In this document: one piece after another, positions 5,491 through 12,952 of the stretch
Layout of the letters: every line of letters begins with the position of its first letter
Position numbering within the stretch: the first letter of the stretch is position 1
Origin: UBA8444 sp964003875
GTDB taxonomy: Bacteria; Bacteroidota; Bacteroidia; Flavobacteriales; UBA7312
DNA: 15,571 nucleotides
Direction: 5' to 3'
Assembly: GCA_964003875.1 (NCBI GenBank)
Contig: CAXFLH010000023.1
Coordinates: 1-15,571 of the forward strand
Program-made: the position numbers and the translations under genes
The notes under the pieces: generated by a model
Databases searched by the model: none
The model's input: only the letters and a program-made list of their open reading frames with translations
What the model was told of the DNA's origin: nothing

Positions 5491-7076
5491 GGCTTAAGCT
5501 TTTGAACGCTTTTCAATTCTAATAAATTCATGGCATTGGATTCAAAACCAACAACATCATTTTGAACAAATCGTATTACTTGGTCGTAATATAAAGGAAC
5601 AATAGCTGCCTCATCTAAAATCATTTGATCCATCAAATGATAATAAGAACGTCTTTTTACAAGATTAACCTCTTTTAGAGCCAATTCGTAATAGTTATCG
5701 TAGGTTGGATTTGAAAAATGCGTGTAATTCGGTCCGTTGGGACAAAAATTCTTTGAATAAAATAATGCTAAATAATTTTCAGCATCGGCATAATCTGCTA
5801 TCCAAGAACCTCTAAAAAAATCTAATTTTGAAGTTGCAACCATTTGTCGGTGTGTAGAGGGTGGATTAATGTTTATTTCTAATTGAATGCCCACTTCAGC
5901 CAATTGATTTTGAATAAACTCACACAAATCTAAATAAGAACTCGTAGTATTGAGCTCTATTGTAAGTGGAGTTGATACTCCTGCATCTGACAATAATTTC
6001 CTTGCCAATTCTGGCTTGTAATCGTAACCATTTAAACTATCTGTAAATGATGGTAAACCTTTTGGTACAAAACCTTCATTTGCAGGACTTCCAATGTTAT
6101 TACGCAAATAGGTAATCATTTTTTGTCTGTCAAAGCCGTAATTGACAGCCTTTCTAACTGCCAAATGTTGAGATGCTGATAAATTATTCTCATCCATCAA
6201 AAAACCTAAATATTCGGTATTGAGATATGGTAAGGTTTGTAATTGAATTTTTTCGATATAATTCTCTTGAAGTTGGCCTTGTGGTGTAAGCACTTCATCT
6301 TTGTAAGAAGCATCTAGTCCTGAGATAAAGTCTAAATTACCCTTAATGAATTCCAAAAATGCTGTTTGCTTATCTTTTATAAAGGTAATTGCAATAGCAT
6401 CGAGTAATGGCAATCCATTTTCAAAGAAATCCTCATTTTTTCTTAAAACGAGTTTTACATTTTCTTTCCAATATTGAAAATGAAAAGGTCCAGTGCCGAT
6501 TGGCTCATCTCTAAAACTAGTATTTTCAACAATTTCTTGAGGAACAACAGAGCAATACGGCATAGTTAATAAGCCTAAAAAAGGAGGAAAAGGGGTTTTC
6601 AAACGAATAAAAAAAGTGCTATCGTTAATAGCCTCATAATAGTCAACATTATTCATTAACCAAGCGCCTGGAGAAGATACCGCCTTGTCAGTTAAACGAT
6701 TAAAACTATAGACAAAATCATCTGCCTTGACCACCCTATCTTGAAAATTTTCAAACAAGGAATGCTGATGAAAAAGCACATTATTTCTTAGATGAAAGGT
6801 ATAACTTTTAGCATCTTCTGAAATGCTCCAAGAGTGAGCAATAGAAGGAATAACATTAAGTTGAGAATCGAGTTGAACTAAACCGTCAAAAATTTGATTA
6901 GCCACCCATGTACTAGCCTGGTCTTTGCAAAAAGCAGGGTCTAAACTATTAATACCAGCCGATTCGTTATATCTGAAAATAGATAAATTCTCATCGGAAT
7001 ATTTTTCCTTGCACGTAGAGAGTACTACTATTAGTAAAAAGAAAAAAATAAACTGTCGAAATGAAGAAGCTGTCAT
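5487..7076 (-). CDS. Peptide-type ABC transporter substrate-binding lipoprotein (SBP family 5)
   Basis: The 529-residue protein resembles DppA/OppA-type solute-binding proteins, which capture peptides or similar solutes for an ABC importer. It starts with a lipoprotein signal: a hydrophobic core (9-19), then LSTC with the lipidated Cys22 and a charged KEK stretch. Family features include an early block on NSLDPAF, the segment SYTFHLRNNVLFHQ, then KADDFVYSFNRL, and the central VRKAVNYGFDRQKM helix. The length is usual for the family. No permease or ATPase gene is adjacent in this window, so its transporter is either encoded elsewhere or the protein works outside an ABC system. Nothing in the frame suggests a pseudogene. 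Confidence 0.9.
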   Translation of the reverse strand: MTASSFRQFIFFFLLIVVLSTCKEKYSDENLSIFRYNESAGINSLDPAFCKDQASTWVANQIFDGLVQLDSQLNVIPSIAHSWSISEDAKSYTFHLRNNVLFHQHSLFENFQDRVVKADDFVYSFNRLTDKAVSSPGAWLMNNVDYYEAINDSTFFIRLKTPFPPFLGLLTMPYCSVVPQEIVENTSFRDEPIGTGPFHFQYWKENVKLVLRKNEDFFENGLPLLDAIAITFIKDKQTAFLEFIKGNLDFISGLDASYKDEVLTPQGQLQENYIEKIQLQTLPYLNTEYLGFLMDENNLSASQHLAVRKAVNYGFDRQKMITYLRNNIGSPANEGFVPKGLPSFTDSLNGYDYKPELARKLLSDAGVSTPLTIELNTTSSYLDLCEFIQNQLAEVGIQLEININPPSTHRQMVATSKLDFFRGSWIADYADAENYLALFYSKNFCPNGPNYTHFSNPTYDNYYELALKEVNLVKRRSYYHLMDQMILDEAAIVPLYYDQVIRFVQNDVVGFESNAMNLLELKSVQKLKP

Positions 7077-7225
7077 TGGTGCTAAAAATACACAAATAAA
7101 AAATTCAAAATCCAGTCTGTTGGAATATAAATCGAAATGTCGGCTATCGAATTTATTGAACTACATCTTATGGTTAGCGTCACTGCGTGATAAACGTTTT
7201 GCTATTTCTGCATTTGTCAAGATAT

Positions 7226-7257
7226 AGTCTTCTAACAAGACTGGAAAATGAATTTTC
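7226..7257. repeat. Two adjacent short inverted repeats
   Basis: AGTCTT and AAGACT pair around a 5-base loop (7226-7242). Two bases later GAAAAT and ATTTTC pair around GA (7244-7257). Stems are short and have no T tract, so a terminator role is weak. They may be regulator-binding sites or chance pairing in A/T-rich DNA. Confidence 0.3.
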
Positions 7258-7389
7258 AAAAAAACTATAAAAAAACGACACATTGCTTTTGACAGCATTT
7301 AATTTTACGAAAGAGATATTGTAAAGGTTACACTAAATCTATTTTTTTTATTCTATCGACACATAAAGCTTATAAATAATAGAAAAAGT

Positions 7390-7397
7390 TAATTTTG
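7390..7397 (+). promoter_or_regulatory. Promoter -7 box for mtaB-lgt
   Basis: TAATTTTG matches TAnnTTTG and ends 6 bases before the mtaB ATG, so initiation should fall at or next to the start codon. No clear TTTG at -33 is visible. Confidence 0.55.
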
Positions 7398-7403
7398 TAA
7401 CCG

Positions 7404-8720
7404 ATGGAAAATCAATCTACAGTTGCATATTTCACCCAAGGGTGTAAACTTAACTTTTCAGAAACCTCTACCATTTCTAGACAATTGACTAAAGAGGGCT
7501 ATCAAAAAGTTGATTTTAAGGATGCAGCTGATATTTATGTTATAAATACTTGCTCTGTAACTGAAAATGCAGATAAAGAGTGTAAACGTCTAGTTCGTAA
7601 AGCCTTAAAGACCTCACCAGATGCCTTTGTAGTCGTAGTAGGTTGTTATGCACAGTTAAAGCCAGAACAAATATCACAGATTGATGGGGTTGATTTGGTA
7701 CTTGGTGCAACAGAAAAATTTAAACTCAATCATTACCTCAATGACTTGAGTAAAAAAGAGCATACAGAAATTCATTCTTGCGAAATAGATGACGTTAATT
7801 TTTTTGTTGATGCCTACTCTATTGGCGACAGAACCCGAGCTTTTTTAAAAGTACAAGACGGTTGTGATTATAAATGTACCTATTGTACAATACCTTTAGC
7901 ACGTGGTATTAGCAGAAGTGACAAACTAGAAAATGTACTTAACAATGCAAAAGCCATTTCCGAAAAAGGCATACAAGAAATCGTTCTAACTGGTGTTAAT
8001 ATTGGTGATTATGGCAAAGGAGAATTTGGCAATAAAAAACACCAACACACCTTTTTAGATTTGGTCAAAGGACTAGAAAAAGTAGAGGGTATTAATAGAT
8101 TACGAATATCTTCAATTGAGCCTAACCTCCTAAAAAACGAAACCATAGAATTTGTAACCAATTCTAAAGCCTTTGTCCCCCACTTTCATATTCCTTTACA
8201 ATCTGGCTCTGACGAGATATTAAAAAAAATGAAAAGACGTTACTTGACCGACTTATATGTCGATAGAGTAAACACCATAAAATCTTTAATGCCACATTGT
8301 TGTATTGGCGTAGATGTCATTGTAGGTTTTCCCGGAGAAACAGAAGAACATTTTTTAAAAACCTATAATTTCCTCAACGAACTTGATATTTCCTATTTAC
8401 ACGTTTTCAGCTATTCTGAACGAGCTAACACCGAAGCAGCTAATATGGATAATGTAGTCGATCAAGGCATACGACATAAAAGAAGTAAAATGTTGAGAGT
8501 ACTTTCAGCTAAAAAGAAAAGACTCTTTTATGAACAACAACAAGGTAGTATACGTACCGTTTTATTTGAAGGCGAAAATAAAGACGGTTCGATGTACGGT
8601 TTTACCGAAAATTACATTCGTGTAAAAGCTCCTTTTAAGAGTGAGTGGATAAACCAACTTATGCCAACAAAACTTAATACTATAGATGAAGATGGAATTT
8701 ATATCTTTGAATCACATTAA
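7404..8720 (+). CDS. mtaB: tRNA t6A37 methylthiotransferase MtaB
   Basis: MtaB is a radical-SAM enzyme that converts t6A at tRNA position 37 to its 2-methylthio form, which aids decoding of ANN codons. The 438-residue protein has the N-terminal cluster domain with Cys14 (QGCKLNFSET), Cys50 (NTCSVTE) and Cys81 (GCYAQ). It then has the radical-SAM motif with Cys154, Cys158 and Cys161 (CDYKCTYC). The GCKLN form of the first motif separates MtaB from MiaB and RimO, which usually show GCQMN or GCPKN. A short TRAM-like C-terminal part follows. The ATG at 7404 sits 6 bases after a promoter box. The gene leads a pair with lgt, 10 bases downstream. Confidence 0.93.
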   Translation: MENQSTVAYFTQGCKLNFSETSTISRQLTKEGYQKVDFKDAADIYVINTCSVTENADKECKRLVRKALKTSPDAFVVVVGCYAQLKPEQISQIDGVDLVLGATEKFKLNHYLNDLSKKEHTEIHSCEIDDVNFFVDAYSIGDRTRAFLKVQDGCDYKCTYCTIPLARGISRSDKLENVLNNAKAISEKGIQEIVLTGVNIGDYGKGEFGNKKHQHTFLDLVKGLEKVEGINRLRISSIEPNLLKNETIEFVTNSKAFVPHFHIPLQSGSDEILKKMKRRYLTDLYVDRVNTIKSLMPHCCIGVDVIVGFPGETEEHFLKTYNFLNELDISYLHVFSYSERANTEAANMDNVVDQGIRHKRSKMLRVLSAKKKRLFYEQQQGSIRTVLFEGENKDGSMYGFTENYIRVKAPFKSEWINQLMPTKLNTIDEDGIYIFESH

Positions 8721-8730
8721 ATAAACCCTT

Positions 8731-9891
8731 ATGTATCCAAACATTAGTTACTTACTCAACGACCTTTTTGGTATCTATATACCATTACCAATACAAACCT
8801 TTGGTTTTTTTGTGGCATTAGCCTTTATTTTTTCTAGTTGGACTTTGGCTTTAGAACTGAAACGCAAAGAAAAAATTGGTTTAATTAAAGCGGTAAAGCG
8901 TCCCAAGCTAGTGGGTCAAAAAATAAGTACTACTCAACTAATTTCTGCTGCAGCCATAGGTTTTATTCTAGGTTACAAATTGCTTTATGCTACTCTGAAC
9001 TACTCAGAATTTGTAGGCAATCCACAAGCAGTTATCTTATCTACTGAAGGTCATTTTATAGGGGGACTTTTAGGGGCTATACTAAACGCCTTTTTAAAAC
9101 ATAGAGAGTATAAAAAACAAGAATTGGACCAACCCAAAACAGTCAATGAAACAGTTCACCCCTACCAATTAGTTGGTAACATTACTATGATAGCTGCTGT
9201 TGCAGGTATTTTAGGAGCTAAAATCTTTCACAACCTAGAAAATATGAATGACTTTATGGCTGACCCTATTGGACAATTGCTATCTTTTAGTGGACTTACC
9301 TTTTATGGAGGCTTAATTTGTGGAGCAATAGCTGTTATCTACTATGCTAAAAAGTACGGCATACACTACAAAATTATTAGTGATGCTGCTGCACCCGGAC
9401 TGATGTTAGCTTACGGAATAGGACGTATGGGTTGTCACTTTTCTGGCGATGGCGATTGGGGAATTACCAACCTAACACCAAAACCCGAATGGTTGAGCTT
9501 TTTACCCGATTGGGCGTGGGCCTACACCTACCCTCACAACGTTATCAATGCCGGTGTTCCAATAGAAGGTTGTGTTGGCCCGTATTGCAACGAATTGCTA
9601 CACCCTGTTTTTCCTACTCCTATCTATGAAATTATAATGGCATTAGGGTTATTTGCACTCTTGTGGTACTTACGCAAACGCATAAACATTGCGGGTATGT
9701 TATTCGGTATATATATGGTAGTTAATGGTCTAGAACGTTTCTTTATTGAGAAAATAAGAGTGAATACCAAATACATCTTGTTTGGACAAGAGATTACTCA
9801 GGCAGAACTCATTTCCTTGGCTATGATAATAAGTGGTCTAGCCATAGTTTACAGGCTATATGCACAGGCAAAGAAAGGAGTGACAAGATAA
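8731..9891 (+). CDS. lgt: Prolipoprotein diacylglyceryl transferase
   Basis: Lgt moves a diacylglyceryl group from phosphatidylglycerol to the lipobox cysteine of prolipoproteins in the inner membrane. The 386-residue multi-helix protein is longer than the roughly 290-residue E. coli enzyme. The signature reads GRMGCHFSGDGDWG (231-244), followed by HPVFPTPIYE (291-300) and RFFIE (336-340). Arg232, Tyr299, Arg336 and Glu340 align with E. coli Arg143, Tyr235, Arg239 and Glu243. Two positions differ: E. coli Asn146 becomes Cys235, and the FHGG segment reads FYGG. From memory both changes are common in Bacteroidota Lgt, so I take the enzyme as active. The extra length lies in an added N-terminal to central membrane region with a charged loop near 121-140. 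It probably shares the mtaB promoter. Confidence 0.93.
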   Translation: MYPNISYLLNDLFGIYIPLPIQTFGFFVALAFIFSSWTLALELKRKEKIGLIKAVKRPKLVGQKISTTQLISAAAIGFILGYKLLYATLNYSEFVGNPQAVILSTEGHFIGGLLGAILNAFLKHREYKKQELDQPKTVNETVHPYQLVGNITMIAAVAGILGAKIFHNLENMNDFMADPIGQLLSFSGLTFYGGLICGAIAVIYYAKKYGIHYKIISDAAAPGLMLAYGIGRMGCHFSGDGDWGITNLTPKPEWLSFLPDWAWAYTYPHNVINAGVPIEGCVGPYCNELLHPVFPTPIYEIIMALGLFALLWYLRKRINIAGMLFGIYMVVNGLERFFIEKIRVNTKYILFGQEITQAELISLAMIISGLAIVYRLYAQAKKGVTR

Positions 9892-9899
9892 AAACTTCT

Positions 9900-11312
9900 T
9901 TAATCTCTTTTAATTAATAGACACAATCCTAAGAACGTAATACCCCCATTGATCATCAGTAATTCGAAACCAAAAGGAATATAAAGCTGTAAGACATAGG
10001 CTATTACAGGAGATAAAACTGCCACTATGGGTACTGCCCTATCTATAATATTCCATTTCGTAAAAATACCAAAAGCAAACAGTCCCAACAAAGGACCATA
10101 GGTATAACCCGCTACCTTAAAGAGTGCCGATATAACACTGTCGTCATTGATAGCTTTAAAGATAAGAATAGCTAAGACTAAAACCACCGAAAAGCCCACA
10201 TGCACCCATTTTCTAGTTTGTACTTGTTGTCGCTCAGCTTTCTGTTCTATATTCAGAAAATCTACACAGAAAGAAGTTGTTAGTGAAGTAAGCGCCGAAT
10301 CGGCACTAGAATAGGCTGCCGCTATCAAGCCCAAAATAAAAAAGATGCCTACACCCAAGCCCAAATCGGCTTTTAAAGCCACTAGGGGAAACAAATCATC
10401 GCCTTTAGTAATGTCCATACCTATTTGCTCGGCATAGAGGTATAACATAGCCCCTAGAGCTAGAAAAAAGATATTGACTACAATAAGCACCAAACTGAAG
10501 GAATACATGTTCTTCTTGGCATCTGACAGACTTCTACAAGAAAGGTTCTTTTGCATCATATCTTGGTCTAATCCTGTCATTACTATGGCTAAGAAAGCAC
10601 CCGAAAGGAACTGCTTCAAAAAGTGTTGTTTGCCTTCCCAAAAGAACACTTGAGAATACTGACTCTCTCTGATAGTATGACTCAATTCCACCAAACCTAA
10701 ACCCATTTTATCCGAAATGAGCCATATACTCACACCCACTGCCAAAAGCATAAACAAGGTTTGTAAGGTATCTGTCCAAATAATAGTTTTGATACCACTT
10801 CTAAAAGTGTATATCCAAATGAGTATAATGGTGAGGGATACCGTTAGCCAAAAAGGAACATTCCAAGCGTCAAAAATGGCAATCTGCATTACATTCGCCA
10901 CTAGGAATAATCGGAAAGACGCCCCTATTGTTCTAGAAAGTAAGAAGAAAAAAGCACCCGTTTGGTGCGTGGACTCGCCAAACCTATCGCCCAAATAGGC
11001 ATAAATAGACGTTAAATTCATGCGATAATAAATGGGCATTAAAACGTTAGCAATGACAATATATCCTGCCGTCATACCCAATATCATCTGCATATAACTG
11101 AACTGACTATCGGCCACCCAACCGGGTACAGAAATGAAAGTTACTCCAGATAGTGTTGCTCCTATCATACCAAAGGAAACAATGTACCAAGGCGACTGTT
11201 TGTTGCCTAAGAAAAAGGCATCGTTACTATCGCTTTTTCCAGTAAAATAGGAAATGAGAATAAGAACAAGAAAATAAATGGCAATGATGGAGAGAATGAG
11301 AGTTGGCGACAT
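9900..11312 (-). CDS. Sodium:solute symporter family transporter
   Basis: This 470-residue inner-membrane protein has about 13 hydrophobic helices and belongs to the SSS family, which couples Na+ entry to uptake of sugars, amino acids, vitamins or sialic acid. Visible marks are the early GATLSGVTFISVPG block, the RTIGASFRLFL helix, the GLDQDMMQKNLSCRS segment, and AAYSSADSALTSLTTS, which carries the serine/threonine residues typical of the Na2 sodium site. The solute cannot be predicted. It starts 4 bases after the recR stop and so should be co-transcribed with it. It converges on lgt with only 8 bases between the stops. Confidence 0.9.
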   Translation of the reverse strand: MSPTLILSIIAIYFLVLILISYFTGKSDSNDAFFLGNKQSPWYIVSFGMIGATLSGVTFISVPGWVADSQFSYMQMILGMTAGYIVIANVLMPIYYRMNLTSIYAYLGDRFGESTHQTGAFFFLLSRTIGASFRLFLVANVMQIAIFDAWNVPFWLTVSLTIILIWIYTFRSGIKTIIWTDTLQTLFMLLAVGVSIWLISDKMGLGLVELSHTIRESQYSQVFFWEGKQHFLKQFLSGAFLAIVMTGLDQDMMQKNLSCRSLSDAKKNMYSFSLVLIVVNIFFLALGAMLYLYAEQIGMDITKGDDLFPLVALKADLGLGVGIFFILGLIAAAYSSADSALTSLTTSFCVDFLNIEQKAERQQVQTRKWVHVGFSVVLVLAILIFKAINDDSVISALFKVAGYTYGPLLGLFAFGIFTKWNIIDRAVPIVAVLSPVIAYVLQLYIPFGFELLMINGGITFLGLCLLIKRD

Positions 11313-11316
11313 GGTG

Positions 11317-11931
11317 CTAAGCTAAAGAATTTTCATAAGGTGTTCTATTGACTATGGAACGACCTAAAGTGACTTCATCTGCATATTCGAGTTCATCACC
11401 TACCGAAATACCACGAGCAATAACACTCATTTTAATCTCATATTCTTTCAATCGTTTAAAGATGTAAAAGTTGGTAGTATCCCCTTCCATAGTTGTACTC
11501 AATGCCATTATGATTTCTTTGATATTTCCTTGGGCAACCTTAGTTACCAAACTTTCTATATTAAGGTCTGCTGGACCTACACCGTCCATAGGAGAAATGA
11601 TACCACCTAAGACGTGGTATTTGCCCTTAAACTGATGGGTATTTTCTATAGCAATAACATCTCTTATGTCTTCTACCACACAAAGTGTTGAGGACTCTCT
11701 ACTAGGGTTAGTACACAATTCACATATGTCCATATCGGAAATGTTGTGACATTCTTGACAATAGTTAATCTTATCCCTCAAATCAATAAAGGCTTCGCCA
11801 AAGCTGCGCACCTCATCTTTATCCATTTTTAACAAATGCAAAGCCAAACGCATAGCCGATTTACGGCCTATACCCGGTAATTTAGCAAACTGTTCAACGG
11901 CGTCTTGTATCAGTTTTGAGGAAAAGTTCAT
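11317..11931 (-). CDS. recR: Recombination mediator protein RecR
   Basis: RecR works with RecF and RecO to load RecA on single-stranded DNA at gaps. The 204-residue length is standard. In order it has a helix-hairpin-helix (LPGIGRKSAMRLALHLL, about 18-34), a four-cysteine zinc motif (Cys58, Cys61, Cys70, Cys73) and a Toprim domain from about residue 82 (LCVVEDIRDV, then HVLGGIISPMDGVGP). The C-terminal segment RTPYENSL is also family-like. The promoter box TATTTTTG ends 4 bases before the ATG, predicting a leaderless or nearly leaderless transcript. The downstream partner is the sodium symporter gene, which has no obvious functional link. Confidence 0.97.
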   Translation of the reverse strand: MNFSSKLIQDAVEQFAKLPGIGRKSAMRLALHLLKMDKDEVRSFGEAFIDLRDKINYCQECHNISDMDICELCTNPSRESSTLCVVEDIRDVIAIENTHQFKGKYHVLGGIISPMDGVGPADLNIESLVTKVAQGNIKEIIMALSTTMEGDTTNFYIFKRLKEYEIKMSVIARGISVGDELEYADEVTLGRSIVNRTPYENSLA

Positions 11932-11935
11932 ATTA

Positions 11936-11943
11936 CAAAAATA
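11936..11943 (-). promoter_or_regulatory. Promoter -7 box for recR
   Basis: The minus strand reads TATTTTTG, matching TAnnTTTG, and is followed by TAAT and then the recR ATG. The same 15 bases TATTTTTGTAATATG occur at the 784 start. Confidence 0.55.
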
Positions 11944-12021
11944 AAAGAAACCATCTAAATAATAATGATATTAATAGAGAGTTATTGACAAAGATAAACC
12001 TAAGCAATTCAACTTAAATTC

Positions 12022-12029
12022 TATCTTTG
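12022..12029 (+). promoter_or_regulatory. Promoter -7 box for the glycosyltransferase gene
   Basis: TATCTTTG matches TAnnTTTG and ends 5 bases before the ATG at 12035. It is divergent from the recR promoter about 80 bases away. No TTG at normal -33 spacing is evident. Confidence 0.55.
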
Positions 12030-12034
12030 CAAAT

Positions 12035-12910
12035 ATGCAACTGTCGGTTATCATTGTTAATTATAATGTCAAAAATCTTCTAAGAGATTGTCTATTGAGT
12101 GTGCAGAAGGCAGCGCATAGCATAGATAGTGAAATTATTGTGGTTGACAACACCTCTAGCGATGGTTCGTTAGAAATGCTAAAAGCAGAATTCAAAGATG
12201 TTAAGCTCATTGCCAATACTCAAAACCTTGGATTTTCAAAGGCCAACAACCAAGGTATAGCACAAGCACAAGGACAATATATTTTACTACTCAACCCTGA
12301 TACCCTAGTCTATGAAAATACCTTTGAGGACTGTTTAAAGTTCAGTACACAAACCAACAACTGCGGAGGTATTGGCGTACAAATGCTAGATGCTAACAAT
12401 CAATTTTTAAAAGAATCTAAGCGAGGCTTTCCAACACCCTGGGCATCTTTATGCAGACTGAGTTTTCTCAACAAACTATTTCCTAATTCTGCTCTATTCA
12501 ACGGCTATTACTTAGGTCATTTGAGTAAAGATGAAAACCACCAAGTAGAAGTCTTGGCGGGTGCTTTTATTTGGCTTAAAAAAAGTATTATCGATGAAGT
12601 TGGTGGATTAGACGAAGCCTATTTTATGTATGGCGAGGACATCGACCTTTCATACCGTATCCAACAAGCTGGATATCAAAATTACTATATAGGAACAGTG
12701 CCTATCTTACATTACAAAGGTGAAAGTACCGATAAATACAGTTTCAAATACATTGAACGTTTTTATGGTGCGATGAAGATTTTTTCAAAAAAGCATTACC
12801 CTAGAACATACCCCCTTTATCATTTGGGAATTCAACTTGTAATGATTTTACATTCTACATACCAATTTTTTAGACGATTATTTGTTAAAAAAAAGCCAAG
12901 GACTGAGTAA
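12035..12910 (+). CDS. Family 2 glycosyltransferase
   Basis: This 291-residue protein has a GT-A fold of the GT2 family and resembles WbbL-type rhamnosyltransferases that build cell-surface glycans. The sequence shows the opening VIIVNYN strand, DNTSSDGS (39-45), NLGFSKANNQG (64-74), the metal and nucleotide-sugar segment LLNPDT (85-90), and the catalytic-acid area YGEDIDLSYR with Glu201 and Asp202. The C terminus (about 255-291) is aromatic and basic, with a hydrophobic stretch that may rest on the membrane. Donor and acceptor cannot be read from the sequence. There is no surrounding polysaccharide cluster, which suggests a housekeeping or single-step role. The ATG is placed 5 bases after a promoter box. 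Confidence 0.9.
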   Translation: MQLSVIIVNYNVKNLLRDCLLSVQKAAHSIDSEIIVVDNTSSDGSLEMLKAEFKDVKLIANTQNLGFSKANNQGIAQAQGQYILLLNPDTLVYENTFEDCLKFSTQTNNCGGIGVQMLDANNQFLKESKRGFPTPWASLCRLSFLNKLFPNSALFNGYYLGHLSKDENHQVEVLAGAFIWLKKSIIDEVGGLDEAYFMYGEDIDLSYRIQQAGYQNYYIGTVPILHYKGESTDKYSFKYIERFYGAMKIFSKKHYPRTYPLYHLGIQLVMILHSTYQFFRRLFVKKKPRTE

Positions 12911-12952
12911 TATATTTTACTAATTTAGCCACACAAACTAACACACTTTTAG

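Larger units (their letters stand above)
7077..7403. other. 327-base divergent intergenic region, no convincing gene
   Basis: This region separates the lipoprotein gene (minus) from mtaB (plus). It is A/T rich. It holds two small inverted repeats, AGTCTT/AAGACT (7226-7231 and 7237-7242) and GAAAAT/ATTTTC (7244-7249 and 7252-7257), and the mtaB promoter box at 7390-7397. A 40-codon minus-strand frame (7161-7283) exists but has no recognised features. No tRNA, terminator T tract or mobile element was found. Confidence 0.5.

Noticed and set aside
5491..5499. GCTTAAGC palindrome near the convergent stops, considered as a terminator
   Set aside because: It has no loop and no T tract, and it lies inside the lipoprotein coding sequence.
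6925..7227. Plus-strand 100-codon frame overlapping the 5' end of the lipoprotein gene
   Set aside because: It is mostly antisense to a well-supported coding region and has no family features.
7161..7283. A 40-codon minus-strand frame with a hydrophobic start in the lipoprotein-mtaB gap
   Set aside because: No promoter box at its start, no recognisable domain, and a length easily reached by chance in A/T-rich DNA.
10717..10998. Plus-strand 93-codon frame inside the symporter gene
   Set aside because: Antisense shadow of a conserved membrane transporter with no independent support.
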